A DNA stretch of 64,000 nucleotides, from NCBI GenBank assembly GCA_946535435.1, contig CAMNDM010000012.1:18463-82462 (forward strand). Direction: 5' to 3'. Made by a program: the position numbers and the translations under genes. The notes below the pieces were generated by a model. It made no database searches. It worked only from the letters and a program-made list of their open reading frames with translations, and was not told where the DNA came from. Of this stretch, positions 32,782-43,000 are shown piece by piece. Source of the stretch: Physcocola sp002396385 (GTDB lineage Bacteria > Bacteroidota > Bacteroidia > Bacteroidales > Paludibacteraceae). The first letter of the stretch is position 1; each line of letters begins with the position of its first letter.

Positions 32782-35700
32782 TTACTTGAAAAACCTAACT
32801 GTCTTTACTGTTTTTGCTGTGTCTACGCTAAGAATGTAAACGCCATGTTCTAAACTCTTATTTATATAGATCTCATTTTTTCCTGCGTTCACGTTATACG
32901 AAACAGTCTCTAGTCTCGCACCAGCCGCATTGAAGATGTTGATGTTTACGTTCTGGGCCTTTTCTGCGTAGTAGTTGAGCGTTATGCCGTCGGCTGTGCT
33001 TACAATCAGAAGCTGCTGGTCTGTATTGTAGGTTAATTCGTTGCCGGTAGGCTCGTAAATATCTTTGTAGTCAAGCAGGTAGTAACAAGCGTTCTTGACG
33101 ATTGTCAGTCCGTCTTCGGTAATGAGGTTGTATGAGCTAGAGTTCAGACCGATTTGGACGTATGGCTCTTTCTTCTCGGTTCCAGCAACAGAAGCTCCGC
33201 GTCCCATTTCAAAAATGCAGACCTGGTCTTCTCCCTCTACCTTTGCGATGGTGTGGATAGGTCCGGTTGCCTCTGTCAGCGATTCCGGATTCATGTAGGT
33301 AAGCGCCTTGGTGTTGACATCGCTGAACATCTTCACCATGTTGTTCCCGTCGAAAGTCACATCCTTGAAAATAGGGTGGTTTTTGAACTTCTCGTCAACT
33401 ACAACCGATGTGGCGGTGGTATTGTCGCCATAGCCGTCTTTCGCCCAGTTCCAAGCGCCTTCTGCATTTTTGTAGGCGTGTACTTTCATACTCAGCATTG
33501 GAATATTTAACGATTCCAGTTCTGCTACTATTGGAGCCGTAGAAGGAGTGAACTCGCTGATGACCACCAGGTTGAATCGGGAGAAGTCGACATTGCTGTT
33601 GGTTGCGTCATACTCGCGGATGTACATATCGTCGCAATCTTTCAAGGCTGCCAGTATTTTGTCTTTCGCATATCCTTCTGCCGAGAAATCGGTGATATAG
33701 GCCACATTCTTCAAACCTTCTGGCACTACAGAAATGCTCACTTCCTTTGTTACAGGTGTGCCTTCGCCGGTTGTGCTTATTTCGAATGTCGCACTTTCTT
33801 TTACCGACCCCTTCAATATGTAAGAGTTTCCTTCTTTTACAAGGGTCAGGCCTTCTGGCAGTTTCGATACCTCAACGCCAGTTGCTGAACCGCCGTATAC
33901 GAAGGAGATTGGCATAATGCCCTCGCCTGCGAAGACCTCCTGGTTCAATTGGCCGGTAACGTCCAGTGTAGGGGTGCTGACGCTCTTACCCGGGTAGTAG
34001 ATGTCTGGTTGCTTAACCTTGTCTACACCGTCGCCGATGTAGAAACCAAGGTGCGGAGGCTGGTTGTATGAGGAGTTTTGCCATGCTACACCGCAACGGT
34101 AAACGGGGTCGTGCATCAGTGTGAAAAGTCTGTATTTCGACTCGATGGTGGTGGTGTAGATGTAAATTTTGTCGCCGTCGTGGTAGATGACCTCTTCACG
34201 CCAGTCGCCGAAAAGGTCGGCCGAGAGGCAAGGGGTGTTTTTGGTACCGTTGCAGGCGTTGCCCTTAAAGGTGATGAGGCGGTCGGTTCCGTTTCCGTTC
34301 CATTTGTCGCATTTTGTACCGTCGAGCAACTCGTCTTGCAAGTCACCGTCCCAGTAGATGCGGAAGTTTACACTTGGCTTTTTGGTAGAGATGCTTTTGC
34401 CTTTGCAGTCGAAGACGCTCTCGTCAGAAGAGCTCCACATTTCAAAACCCCTGTGTTTAGCGTCAATGTCTGCTGACATACCTCTTCCGTTGTCGGTACC
34501 CGTTTTCTTTCCGAAAATCACCTTGCCGGTTTTCAAGTCTCTGAGTTCGTATCCATAGGCAGAACCTTTGTCTTCGTGTACGAACCAGCCTTCCATTCCA
34601 GCACGGTCGGGATCCATATCTGAAACGTGCATAGCGTCACCATGTCCGTATCCGGTTCTGTAATAGAGCTTGCCATCGTCGTCAATACAGGCCGAACCTA
34701 AAATAATCTCGTCCTTACCGTCGCCGTCCACATCGGCTACCGAAACGTTGTGGTTGCCATCACCATAGGCACCTTGGCCTTTCTTGTCGGAATTGTGGTA
34801 CCAGCGGAGCACCAGTTTCTTGTTGACGAAATCGTAGGCGGCGAGTGTTGTGCGGGTGTAGTAGCCACGGCACATAACTACGCTTGGATGTACACCATCG
34901 AGGTAGGCCGTACATGCGTTGAATCGGTCTACGCGGTTGCCGTAGGTGTCGCCCCAGTCTCCAACTTTCCCTCTGCCAGGCATGTAGGCTACGGTGTGAA
35001 TCTCTGCACCTGTAGCGCCGTCGAAGATGGTGAGGTATTCCGGGCCGTCGAGTACGTACCCGTTCCCGTTGCGGTAGTCGGCGTTCGGGTTGTCGTTACC
35101 CATAATGACGTTTTTGCCCTTTCCGTCTTTGGTGCCTGGAGCCGTTTTGCAGACCATTTCGCATTTTCCGTCACCGTCGTAGTCGTAGACTTGGAACTGG
35201 GTGTAGTGGGCACCGGAACGGATGTTTATACCGAGGTTTATCCGCCATAAGAAAGTGCCGTCTAACTTGTAGCAGTCGATAAGGGTGTTGTCGGTTTTCC
35301 CGCTTTGTGAGTTGTCTTTCGCATTGTCGGGATACCATTTTACGAAGAGTTCGTATTGGCCGTCTCCGTCAACGTCGCCCACACTCATGTCGTTGGCGGC
35401 ATAGTTGGTGCCCGGACGTTTGAGCGTCAGGGTCTTGTACTGTTGTCCCCAGGGTGTTACGGCTTGTGATGCGTCAATTTCCTTTCCGCCAAGTACGGTC
35501 TTAACCACATATTTCGAATTAGCGGCTCCTGCCGCATCTCTATAGTTGGTTTTGGTGGTGATAGGCGTGTCGTTAATCTTTTTACCGTCTCTATAGATGT
35601 TGAATCCGGCTGACGGGTCGTCGGTTCCTAGAAACCTCCAACTGATATAAACTCCATTGTTCACCTTCACTGCAACCACACCACGGTCGAGGTATTCCAT

Positions 35701-35790
35701 CTGCCTGCTGGCAGAAAAGGCGTTGCTTGTACAGGTAAACAATACTAATAGTAAAGCAAGTTTACAATATGAAAGTAATGTGTTAACCAT
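32782..35790 (-). CDS. Rhamnogalacturonan lyase (PL11 family) with type IX sorting domain
   Basis: 1002 residues. A signal peptide (to about 27) is followed by the PL11 beta-propeller lyase domain (about 28-615) with MEYLDRGVVAVKVNNGVYIS, FNIYRDGK and repeated acidic calcium loops such as DVDGDGQYE, DYDGDGK and DVDGDGKDE. A middle region (about 695-908) has a close counterpart in the acetylesterase at 40073. The C-terminal 80 residues look like a T9SS type A sorting domain (NINIFNAAGARLETVSYNV, GVYILSV). The enzyme cleaves the rhamnose-galacturonate backbone of pectin RG-I at or outside the cell surface. Confidence 0.9.
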   Translation of the reverse strand: MVNTLLSYCKLALLLVLFTCTSNAFSASRQMEYLDRGVVAVKVNNGVYISWRFLGTDDPSAGFNIYRDGKKINDTPITTKTNYRDAAGAANSKYVVKTVLGGKEIDASQAVTPWGQQYKTLTLKRPGTNYAANDMSVGDVDGDGQYELFVKWYPDNAKDNSQSGKTDNTLIDCYKLDGTFLWRINLGINIRSGAHYTQFQVYDYDGDGKCEMVCKTAPGTKDGKGKNVIMGNDNPNADYRNGNGYVLDGPEYLTIFDGATGAEIHTVAYMPGRGKVGDWGDTYGNRVDRFNACTAYLDGVHPSVVMCRGYYTRTTLAAYDFVNKKLVLRWYHNSDKKGQGAYGDGNHNVSVADVDGDGKDEIILGSACIDDDGKLYYRTGYGHGDAMHVSDMDPDRAGMEGWFVHEDKGSAYGYELRDLKTGKVIFGKKTGTDNGRGMSADIDAKHRGFEMWSSSDESVFDCKGKSISTKKPSVNFRIYWDGDLQDELLDGTKCDKWNGNGTDRLITFKGNACNGTKNTPCLSADLFGDWREEVIYHDGDKIYIYTTTIESKYRLFTLMHDPVYRCGVAWQNSSYNQPPHLGFYIGDGVDKVKQPDIYYPGKSVSTPTLDVTGQLNQEVFAGEGIMPISFVYGGSATGVEVSKLPEGLTLVKEGNSYILKGSVKESATFEISTTGEGTPVTKEVSISVVPEGLKNVAYITDFSAEGYAKDKILAALKDCDDMYIREYDATNSNVDFSRFNLVVISEFTPSTAPIVAELESLNIPMLSMKVHAYKNAEGAWNWAKDGYGDNTTATSVVVDEKFKNHPIFKDVTFDGNNMVKMFSDVNTKALTYMNPESLTEATGPIHTIAKVEGEDQVCIFEMGRGASVAGTEKKEPYVQIGLNSSSYNLITEDGLTIVKNACYYLLDYKDIYEPTGNELTYNTDQQLLIVSTADGITLNYYAEKAQNVNINIFNAAGARLETVSYNVNAGKNEIYINKSLEHGVYILSVDTAKTVKTVRFFK

Positions 35791-35821
35791 GATATTAAAG
35801 TTTTAGTAGTTAATGCTGATA

Positions 35822-35882
35822 CAAAATTAGTATCATGCTGAAATCCAATTATGTAAAATTGACTCATTCATATGTAAAATTG
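35822..35882 (-). promoter_or_regulatory. PL11 promoter with two direct-repeat operator sites
   Basis: Minus-strand -7 box TAATTTTG at 35822-35829. After a 20-nt spacer, direct repeats TATGTAAAATTG (plus-strand sense) lie at 35850-35861 and 35871-35882, 21 bp apart. The same layout is upstream of the acetylesterase gene, so both are probably activated by the same regulator, most likely the adjacent hybrid two-component protein. Confidence 0.65.
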
Positions 35883-35898
35883 CTCCAACCCTGTTTTT

Positions 35899-38436
35899 TT
35901 ACTTGATTTTAGAGGGCGGACAGCCAAATGCCTCTTTAAATTTTTTGCTGAAGTAGAGGGGGTCGTTAAACCCTACCGCATAGGCCACGTCGCTTACAGT
36001 CTCGCTTCCCGAGAGTAACAGTTGCTTTGCCTTGTTGAGCCGGTAGTCCGACAATATTTCTACTGGCGATTTGTCGGTTAGCGATTTCAACCGGCGTGTT
36101 AGTGTCGATTTGCTAAGTCCCAGTGCGCTTGCTATGTCGTCGAACGAGTAGCCCGGTTCTTGGTAATGTTCTTTTACCACATCAAGCAGTTGGTCCAATA
36201 GTGGGTTTACTTCTTCCTTTTTCTGCTCTTCCCCGTTCATGGCTTTCAGCAGTACCGATAGCTGCTGCTTTTTCAGCACTGAGAGGACGTTGCAGACCTT
36301 CATAATGATTTCCTGCTCGTTGAAAGGCTTGGGTATATAGTCGATGGCTCCGCGCGAGAGACCGCGGATGCGTAGCGCCTCTTCGTTTATAGCGGAAATA
36401 AACAGAAATGGGACGTTCGAGGTCACCGAATTCTCTTTTATGGCATCGAACATTTCCATTCCATTCATTTTGGGCATATCAACGTCGCTCAGAATAAGGT
36501 CGGGTATGTTGTTCTTTGCCAACAGCAGTCCGTCTTCTCCGTTATCGGCAGTGAGGACGTTCACAAATTTCGACAAAAGGGCTTTAAGGTGGAGCAAGAT
36601 TAGCGGATCGTCGTCCACAACCAGAATGGTTTTCCCTTCCAGAAGCTCTCTGTTTATTTCAATGGCCGGGGTGGCGGCAGTCGTCCGCTTGGTCTTTTTC
36701 TCTATTGCTTTCCCGGTTAAAACGAGTTCAACGTCTATAGAGGTTCCTTTCCCTATCTCGCTTTTTATATCCAGCGTTCCCTGGTTCTGTTTTACAAACT
36801 CTTGTATGATGCCGAATCCCAGTCCGTAACCTTTTTCCGAGGCGGTCCCCAAATGTGTTGTACGTATGCCGGAGAGGAGTTTGCCGATGGTTTCCTGAGT
36901 CATACCCACCCCTTCGTCTTTAACCGAGATGCGTGCGCGCCCGTCTGTTTCGCATCCTTCCAGCTTAACTGTAGCACCTTCCGGACTGAACTTTATGGCG
37001 TTCGTCAGCAGGTTTCTGACGATGGTCGACAGCATTCTCGGGTCGGCATAGACGTAGTGGTTTATGTTTATGTCAACGTTCAGTTTCACACGTTTGTCGC
37101 TGAGCATTCCGTGTGCCAATGCGGCCACTTCTGCCACAATCTCCTTTAGGTCGATGTCCTGATATTCACAGGTGGCTGTAATCTTGTTCTCGGTTGCCCA
37201 ATCCAATAGTTTTAGCATCTGTCCTTGCAGAACAGACGATGCGTGGTAAACCTGGCGGAGCAGGGTGTTGTCTTTCGCTTCTTCGGTACGCAGCAGGTCT
37301 TCCAGCGAGCCTACAATCGAGAACATAGGGTTCTTCAGGTCGTGGGCAACAATAGAAACCAGTTGGTCTTTGTCTTTAAGCGCACTGTGCAGCATCTCGT
37401 TTTGGAGTTCCACTTCTTTTTCCCGCTGTTGGAGCGACAGGTTGGCTTCGCTCAGTTCGTGCGTTCGTTCTGCCACTTTCTGTTCCAATTCCTTTTTCTG
37501 CCGGGTTATGGTGCGGATACGGTAGTAGAAGAATAGTATTGCAGCGGTAACAATGCACAGGGTGAGCAGGGTGTAGAACCACCACGTGCGCCACCAGGGC
37601 GGTGACACTTGAATACCCATTTGCAGTCCTACTCCGTCTAGCAGTTCGCCTTTGCTGAAGAAGCGGACTTCTAATTGGTAATCGCCAGGCGATAGCTGGG
37701 TGATTGCTATTGAATGGTCTTTGTCGACAGGTACCCAGGTGGTGTCTAGGCCGCCAATTCGGTAAAATGCGTTGATGGAGTTGCGGAAGTCGAGGTTGAC
37801 AACATCAAATTTCAAACTGATGTCGGTCTGGTCGTAGGTAAGGCGCAGTTGGTCAAGATACGCTAGTGAGGTCGGAAGCAGTCCCGTGCTGTCGACTTTT
37901 ACCCTGACCCCGCGCGAATAAAGGTCCGACCACTCAACGTGGACTTTTGTCTTAAGTTCCGCTATCTTGTCGTTTACTACCACAAAACCCTGTTTGGTAC
38001 CAAAAAAGAAATGGTTTTGCCGGTCTTTGTATATAGCTCTGGGAATGAAGAAATTGCGGTCGTACCCGTCGAGGGCGTCTACTTCATTGCAAAAAGTTTT
38101 CTTTTGGAATGAGAAGGAGACAATTCCGTTGGTGCCGCTGGTCCAAAACCGGTCGTTACCCTCGTAGTAGATGGAACCGTAAGAACCTGCTGGCAGGAAC
38201 GCTAGCTTCTCGAACAAATTGCTGTTGGCGGGGCAACGGTAGACCCCGTCGCTTGTTGCAAGGTAGCAGTTGCCTGTCTCGTCAACAGCGCACTGGTGCA
38301 GTTCTGTTGGGTTGTGGGTGGTATTTGTTTCTGTGTCGGGAAACAGGGCCCGGTATTGTCCGTCGCTGCCTACCCTCCATACGGGGTGGTCGCAATCCAA
38401 GTCGCTTGTGGCGAAAAGCACACGTGGTTGATCCAT
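35899..38436 (-). CDS. Hybrid two-component regulator, C-terminal part (frameshifted from 38370-39878)
   Basis: 845 codons in this frame. Contents in order: end of a beta-propeller sensor, a Y_Y_Y domain (about 180-275), one membrane helix (about 285-307), HisKA with H in VAHDLKNPMFSIVG (about 364), HATPase (GYGLGFGIIQEF), receiver domain (ILVVDDDPLILLHL, SDVDMPKMNGMEM) and an AraC HTH at the C-terminus (GFNDPLYFSKKFKEAFGCPP). The first 20 or so codons overlap the other frame; the true N-terminus is at 39878. One extra base in the G3 tract at 38373-38375 would fuse the two into a standard regulator of about 1325 residues. As read it lacks its sensor and signal peptide. Confidence 0.85.
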   Translation of the reverse strand: MDQPRVLFATSDLDCDHPVWRVGSDGQYRALFPDTETNTTHNPTELHQCAVDETGNCYLATSDGVYRCPANSNLFEKLAFLPAGSYGSIYYEGNDRFWTSGTNGIVSFSFQKKTFCNEVDALDGYDRNFFIPRAIYKDRQNHFFFGTKQGFVVVNDKIAELKTKVHVEWSDLYSRGVRVKVDSTGLLPTSLAYLDQLRLTYDQTDISLKFDVVNLDFRNSINAFYRIGGLDTTWVPVDKDHSIAITQLSPGDYQLEVRFFSKGELLDGVGLQMGIQVSPPWWRTWWFYTLLTLCIVTAAILFFYYRIRTITRQKKELEQKVAERTHELSEANLSLQQREKEVELQNEMLHSALKDKDQLVSIVAHDLKNPMFSIVGSLEDLLRTEEAKDNTLLRQVYHASSVLQGQMLKLLDWATENKITATCEYQDIDLKEIVAEVAALAHGMLSDKRVKLNVDININHYVYADPRMLSTIVRNLLTNAIKFSPEGATVKLEGCETDGRARISVKDEGVGMTQETIGKLLSGIRTTHLGTASEKGYGLGFGIIQEFVKQNQGTLDIKSEIGKGTSIDVELVLTGKAIEKKTKRTTAATPAIEINRELLEGKTILVVDDDPLILLHLKALLSKFVNVLTADNGEDGLLLAKNNIPDLILSDVDMPKMNGMEMFDAIKENSVTSNVPFLFISAINEEALRIRGLSRGAIDYIPKPFNEQEIIMKVCNVLSVLKKQQLSVLLKAMNGEEQKKEEVNPLLDQLLDVVKEHYQEPGYSFDDIASALGLSKSTLTRRLKSLTDKSPVEILSDYRLNKAKQLLLSGSETVSDVAYAVGFNDPLYFSKKFKEAFGCPPSKIK

Positions 38437-39878
38437 TGGTCTTGCAGGGGTTGTCCGAAACCTGCGTTTTCAGGGAAGTGCAGCCGTTCCCAGCCGTTCT
38501 GCTCGGAACCTTTATAGACTCCGTCGCCCGATGTGCACACCCATATCTCGTTGTTGGATGTGGAATTTGCAAATTTTGCGGTGTACGAGGGCTTGTCTAT
38601 TCCGTTATAGGCTATTTTTCTGTTTTGGTATGAGTCTGGTTGCAGATCCGAAAGCTCGCCTCCCCAGTACGAAACCAGACAATGGCTCTTATAGGGGGTT
38701 ATCGACAATATGCTGTTAGCCGAGAGCCCGTCGCTTTCGGTGAGGTGGCGTTTTATGTTGTAAAGGGAGTCGAGGACGAAAAGTCCCTGTCCGTCGGTCC
38801 CCAGAAGTAGCTCGTTGCGGCTGTTTACATAAAAAGAGGTGCCAGTTACGGTTGGAATGCCCAAGTCGGAGGAGAAGGCGACTGCTGCCTGCCAGACGGG
38901 GGTTACACGCCAAAGTCCGGTATTTTGTGTCCCTACCCATATATTCCCGTCTGCGTCTTTAAACAAGGCCGAAATCTTGCGTAAATCGCTATCATCGCGA
39001 TTGATGGGCATGCACCTCTCGAACGTGAGTCCTTTTTTCTGGTAGCTCGCCTTCCAAAGTCCCGCACCTGCAGTCCCAATCCAAATAGAGGAGCCGTCGA
39101 GACAGATTTCTGAGATGTTTCTGAAAGGAGTATCAACCTTTTTCAGGTGCTTGAATTCCCCGTTGTCACCAACCTCCACCATCCATAAAGACCCTGTTGA
39201 CGAACAGAGCAGAATGGTTGATTTGTCGGGCTGGCAGATATTGTTGATTTGCTCGTTGATTTGTTCCAGTACTTCAAAACCTTTAATTTTTTCGCCTGTT
39301 TCCCGGTAAAGTGTAACTCCCCGGTGTGTCCCTAGCCAATACTGGTTGTGGTGGTCTTTAAACAGTTCGTAGACGGCAGTCCCTTTGGGCACAATGGGCT
39401 TGAACTGTATTTTTTTGTGCTGGGAAATGTAGGAATAGACACCTTCGGTTGTTGAAATCAGTTCTTCTCCGTCTGGGCATAGGGTGTAACCCGTAATGTC
39501 GTAGTAGAAAGAGCCGGTCGGTGAGTAGTCGGTAAAGCTGTCCGATCGGCTGTTGTAGGATACAAGAGTACCTTTTGAACTGCCAAAGGCAACTTCTCCG
39601 TCCTTCATTAGAAAGGAGTGGTAGATGTCGTTGCGGAACATGGTCGGATAGTCGCTGGCCACAAAATTGTGGAATGTTGTCCCGTTGAATCTGCAAATTC
39701 CATAGTGTGTGGCTATCCATATAAATCCGTTAGGGTCTTGCGCAATGTCGTGAATGTGGTTGCTTGACAGGCCTTCCCGGGTTGTGAAATGGGAAAATAC
39801 GTATTGGCCTGCATTTATACGGCATGTATAAACGAAGGAACTGAAAAACAATACTATGTAGAGAATGACCCTATTCAT
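38370..39878 (-). CDS. Hybrid two-component regulator, N-terminal sensor part (ends at frameshift)
   Basis: 502 residues. A signal peptide (to about 24) precedes Reg_prop beta-propeller repeats (GLSSNHIHDIAQDPNGFIWI and several later copies ending WIGTAGAGLWK, LWRV and the like). The frame stops within a repeat right after ATWIATTPYGG, where the downstream frame continues naturally with VGSDGQYRALFPD. The periplasmic sensor normally binds an oligosaccharide released by the co-located enzymes, here presumably an RG-I fragment. Flanked by the PL11 lyase and the acetylesterase, all on the minus strand. Confidence 0.85.
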   Translation of the reverse strand: MNRVILYIVLFFSSFVYTCRINAGQYVFSHFTTREGLSSNHIHDIAQDPNGFIWIATHYGICRFNGTTFHNFVASDYPTMFRNDIYHSFLMKDGEVAFGSSKGTLVSYNSRSDSFTDYSPTGSFYYDITGYTLCPDGEELISTTEGVYSYISQHKKIQFKPIVPKGTAVYELFKDHHNQYWLGTHRGVTLYRETGEKIKGFEVLEQINEQINNICQPDKSTILLCSSTGSLWMVEVGDNGEFKHLKKVDTPFRNISEICLDGSSIWIGTAGAGLWKASYQKKGLTFERCMPINRDDSDLRKISALFKDADGNIWVGTQNTGLWRVTPVWQAAVAFSSDLGIPTVTGTSFYVNSRNELLLGTDGQGLFVLDSLYNIKRHLTESDGLSANSILSITPYKSHCLVSYWGGELSDLQPDSYQNRKIAYNGIDKPSYTAKFANSTSNNEIWVCTSGDGVYKGSEQNGWERLHFPENAGFGQPLQDQWINHVCFSPQATWIATTPYGG

Positions 39879-39973
39879 TGATGTGTTGTTTCATGGTGCG
39901 TAGTCGCCAATTTGCAGTTATTCTGTAAATATAGCAGAATTTTATATAAATCGTTTTCTCCGAATAGGAATAT

Positions 39974-40006
39974 AAAAAAACAGGAACCTCCGTGTGAAGG
40001 TTCCTG
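39974..40006 (-). terminator. Terminator of the acetylesterase gene
   Basis: CAGGAACCT/AGGTTCCTG stem, followed on the minus strand by T7. Confidence 0.78.
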
Positions 40007-40072
40007 TCTGCATAGTTAAAGTTCTCTTGTTGCGTTATGGAATTAGGTTTAAAATAAAAAGTAATGTTACTA

Positions 40073-43000
40073 TCAATTTAAAATTTTTATGGTAATGTCC
40101 TTTGTCTTAGCTATATAAATTCCTGTTGGAAGGTTTGAAAGGTCAAAGGTCTGACTTGCTACATTTGGTTGCAGCCAAAATTGGGCGAGTACCACTCCCG
40201 AAGTGTTGAAAATGGAGAGCGGGGTCGCTTCGCTATAGTAACCGAAAACGGTTAGTTCGCCGTTGCCAGCCATTACTATACTGTATGCGTTCTCGCTGAT
40301 GGTATTTCCGCTGTTGGTCAAATCTTCTGGCTCTAACAGGTAGAATATGCCGTTAACGAGAAGGGTTTCTGCCGAAGTTGTCAGCTCTCCGTAAGAACTG
40401 GAGTTGATGCCAATCTGTAGCATTTTGTTCTGTAATTTTACACTGTTAATGGTGGTTCCTGCTTTTATTTCAAGGATGTTGGTCTGTTCTTGTCCGGCAA
40501 TGGCGGCAATTTCTTCCACCTTACCGTCCACACCGGTGAAACCGCTGGCATTCATGAAGGTAAGTCCTTTGTTGTTGACGTTGTCGAGCAGCTTGATTTC
40601 ATTCCCGCCTGATAAGTCAATACCTTTAAAGATAGGGTGGTTGACTTTTTCTGGGCGTACTTCAATGGTTGTTTGAAGGGTATTGTCGCCGAAACCGTTT
40701 GTCGCCCACTTCCAAGCGCCAACCGCATTCTTGTAGGCGTGCACTTTCATGTTGAGTGTCGGTTTTTCCATGTGTTGGAGCTGCTCCATTGCAGGAGCGG
40801 TCGATGGACAAATTTCGCTGATTACTACCACGTCAAACCCGCTGAGGTCTGTTTCTGCCTCTTGTGCGTCAAATTCCTCAACGAAAAGTCCTTTTGTCTT
40901 TTTCAGCATCGGCAGAATTTCGTCGTTATCATAGTCTGTGGCAGAAGGATCGGTAAAATAGGCCACCTTTTTGTCGCCAGCTTCAAATGTGTCGGGAATG
41001 TTTTCTTTTACGGCTGTCCCGCCTTTGAAAATAGCAGTGAGTTTTGCTGTTTTTGCAGGCATGGTGAAGCGGTAGAGGGTTTTTGTGGAGGCATTGTTGC
41101 CGTTGTTGTTCCAATTTTCAAATAATTTCCCCGTCGCAGGCAGAACCTTAACAGTAACAGGCGTTCCCGCAGGCAGTTTGATGGAGTTGCTGATGGCACC
41201 CGGTTTTTCGGTGTTCGCCTCTACCGACAGTTGGTAAGTTGGCTTCATATAGCTGACCAATGCTTTTGTGTAAGGGTCGTCAATCTGTTTCAGCGCATCA
41301 GCAATAAAGCTGCAGAGGGTAATGGCACCCATTTCTTGGAAGTGGGTGTTGTCGGTGCTGCCTTTCGGGTAGTTCGCATATTCGCCAGCCACGTAGTTGT
41401 TGTAGTAGAATCGGGCGAGGTAGTCGCTGTTGAATTGTTTGAAATAGTTGAACGATAGCATGTTCAAGTCAACGAACGGACAATTGCGTTTTTTCGCCAC
41501 TTCGGCCATGGCACCGCGGTAATCGTTCCCGTTTTCTGTGAAGATGTTCCTCATGGTTCCGTTTTTCCAGGCGTTCATCACCATTGGTGAAACCAGTACC
41601 GGAATGGCACCTTTCGCCCTGGCTTCCGTTATGAACGAGTCTAGCCGCATTTTGTAGTCGGGTACAGAGGTGTATCGTTCTGGCTTGGTGTCGCGGTCGT
41701 TGTGGCCGAACTGGATGAAGACAAAGTCGCCTGGTGCGAGTACGTTTAATACGGCCTTCCAGCGTCCTTGCTCTCTGAAACTGCGGGAACTGCGCCCGCC
41801 AATAGCGTGGTTGATAATCTGGATGTCGTTGTTGAAAAAGTATTTCAAGACCATGCCCCAGCCTGTCATCGGGTATTGCGAGTCCTTATAATTGCACACT
41901 GTAGAGTCGCCAATAAGGTAAACCTTCCTAATAACGCCGTCGCTACCGATGGTTACGCAAACGTCGAGTCTTGTTTTTGTGCCGTCTTCCAGCACCATTT
42001 CAACAGCATAGGTGCCATTGTTGGTGATTTTAAGTGTTGATTTTGTCTCACCGCCAATCTCCTTGTTGTTGAAGAACCATTTATAGCTTTTTGCTTTGGA
42101 AGCCACAAGAGCCTTCATCGCGTTGTCGATTTTCAGTTCGGGCTTCACTGTTATGGGCTCATCATCCTTAATGTCACTTTCGTAGACGGCTTTGTAAGTG
42201 ACGTCTTTGTCACCCATTTTCAAGGTGTAAAGCGTTTTGGTGGCGATTACCTTCTTGTCGCCGTCTTCCCATCTCAGAAATTTAGCCTTGTCTTGGCTGA
42301 TGGTCTTCAGGGTCACATTAATGCCAGCGGGGTAGTCGGCGCTGCGGGTAATGGCTTTCGATTTCGTCTTGTCGTTGATGGTGATGGTTACTTTGTGTCG
42401 TGGAAGGGTACATGCGGCCAATTTCTTCAAATCGGCGTTTGTGCTTTTTTCTATGCTTTCTGTAACGAAGCGCGCATTTTCTATAGCGCCCATCTCCTGG
42501 TAGTGTACCTGGTCGGTGTTCCCTTTCGGGTAGTTCGCATACTCGCCGGCAACAAGGTTCATGGTAAGGAAGCGGGTAGCGTAAAGTTCGCCTTGTCCCA
42601 CAAAAAGGTCGTAGCAGAACTTGTCGAGGTCGATAAGCGGAGTGTTGAGGGTTTTCGCCATATCGCGCATCAGTTGTGGGTGCTCGTGGTAAGAGTCGTA
42701 GGGTTTCCCGTTAGTCCAGGCGCAGCGGCGAACCGTAGAAACCAGAACGGGATTTGCCTTCTTGGCGCGGGTGTCGTCTACAAACTTCTTGATGTAGCTT
42801 TTGAATACGTCGCCTGGCGCATAGCGGTTGGCGTCGGAGCTGTTCCTGTCGTTGATGCCGAACTGGATGAGAACGAAGTCGCCCGCTTTCAGGTTGTCGC
42901 GGACAGCCGCCCAATGCTTCTCGTAGTAACTTTTCGAACTGGTACCGCCAATGGCTTTGTTCATGACGGTGACTTTCGTTTTGTCGAAGAAGAAGGGAAG

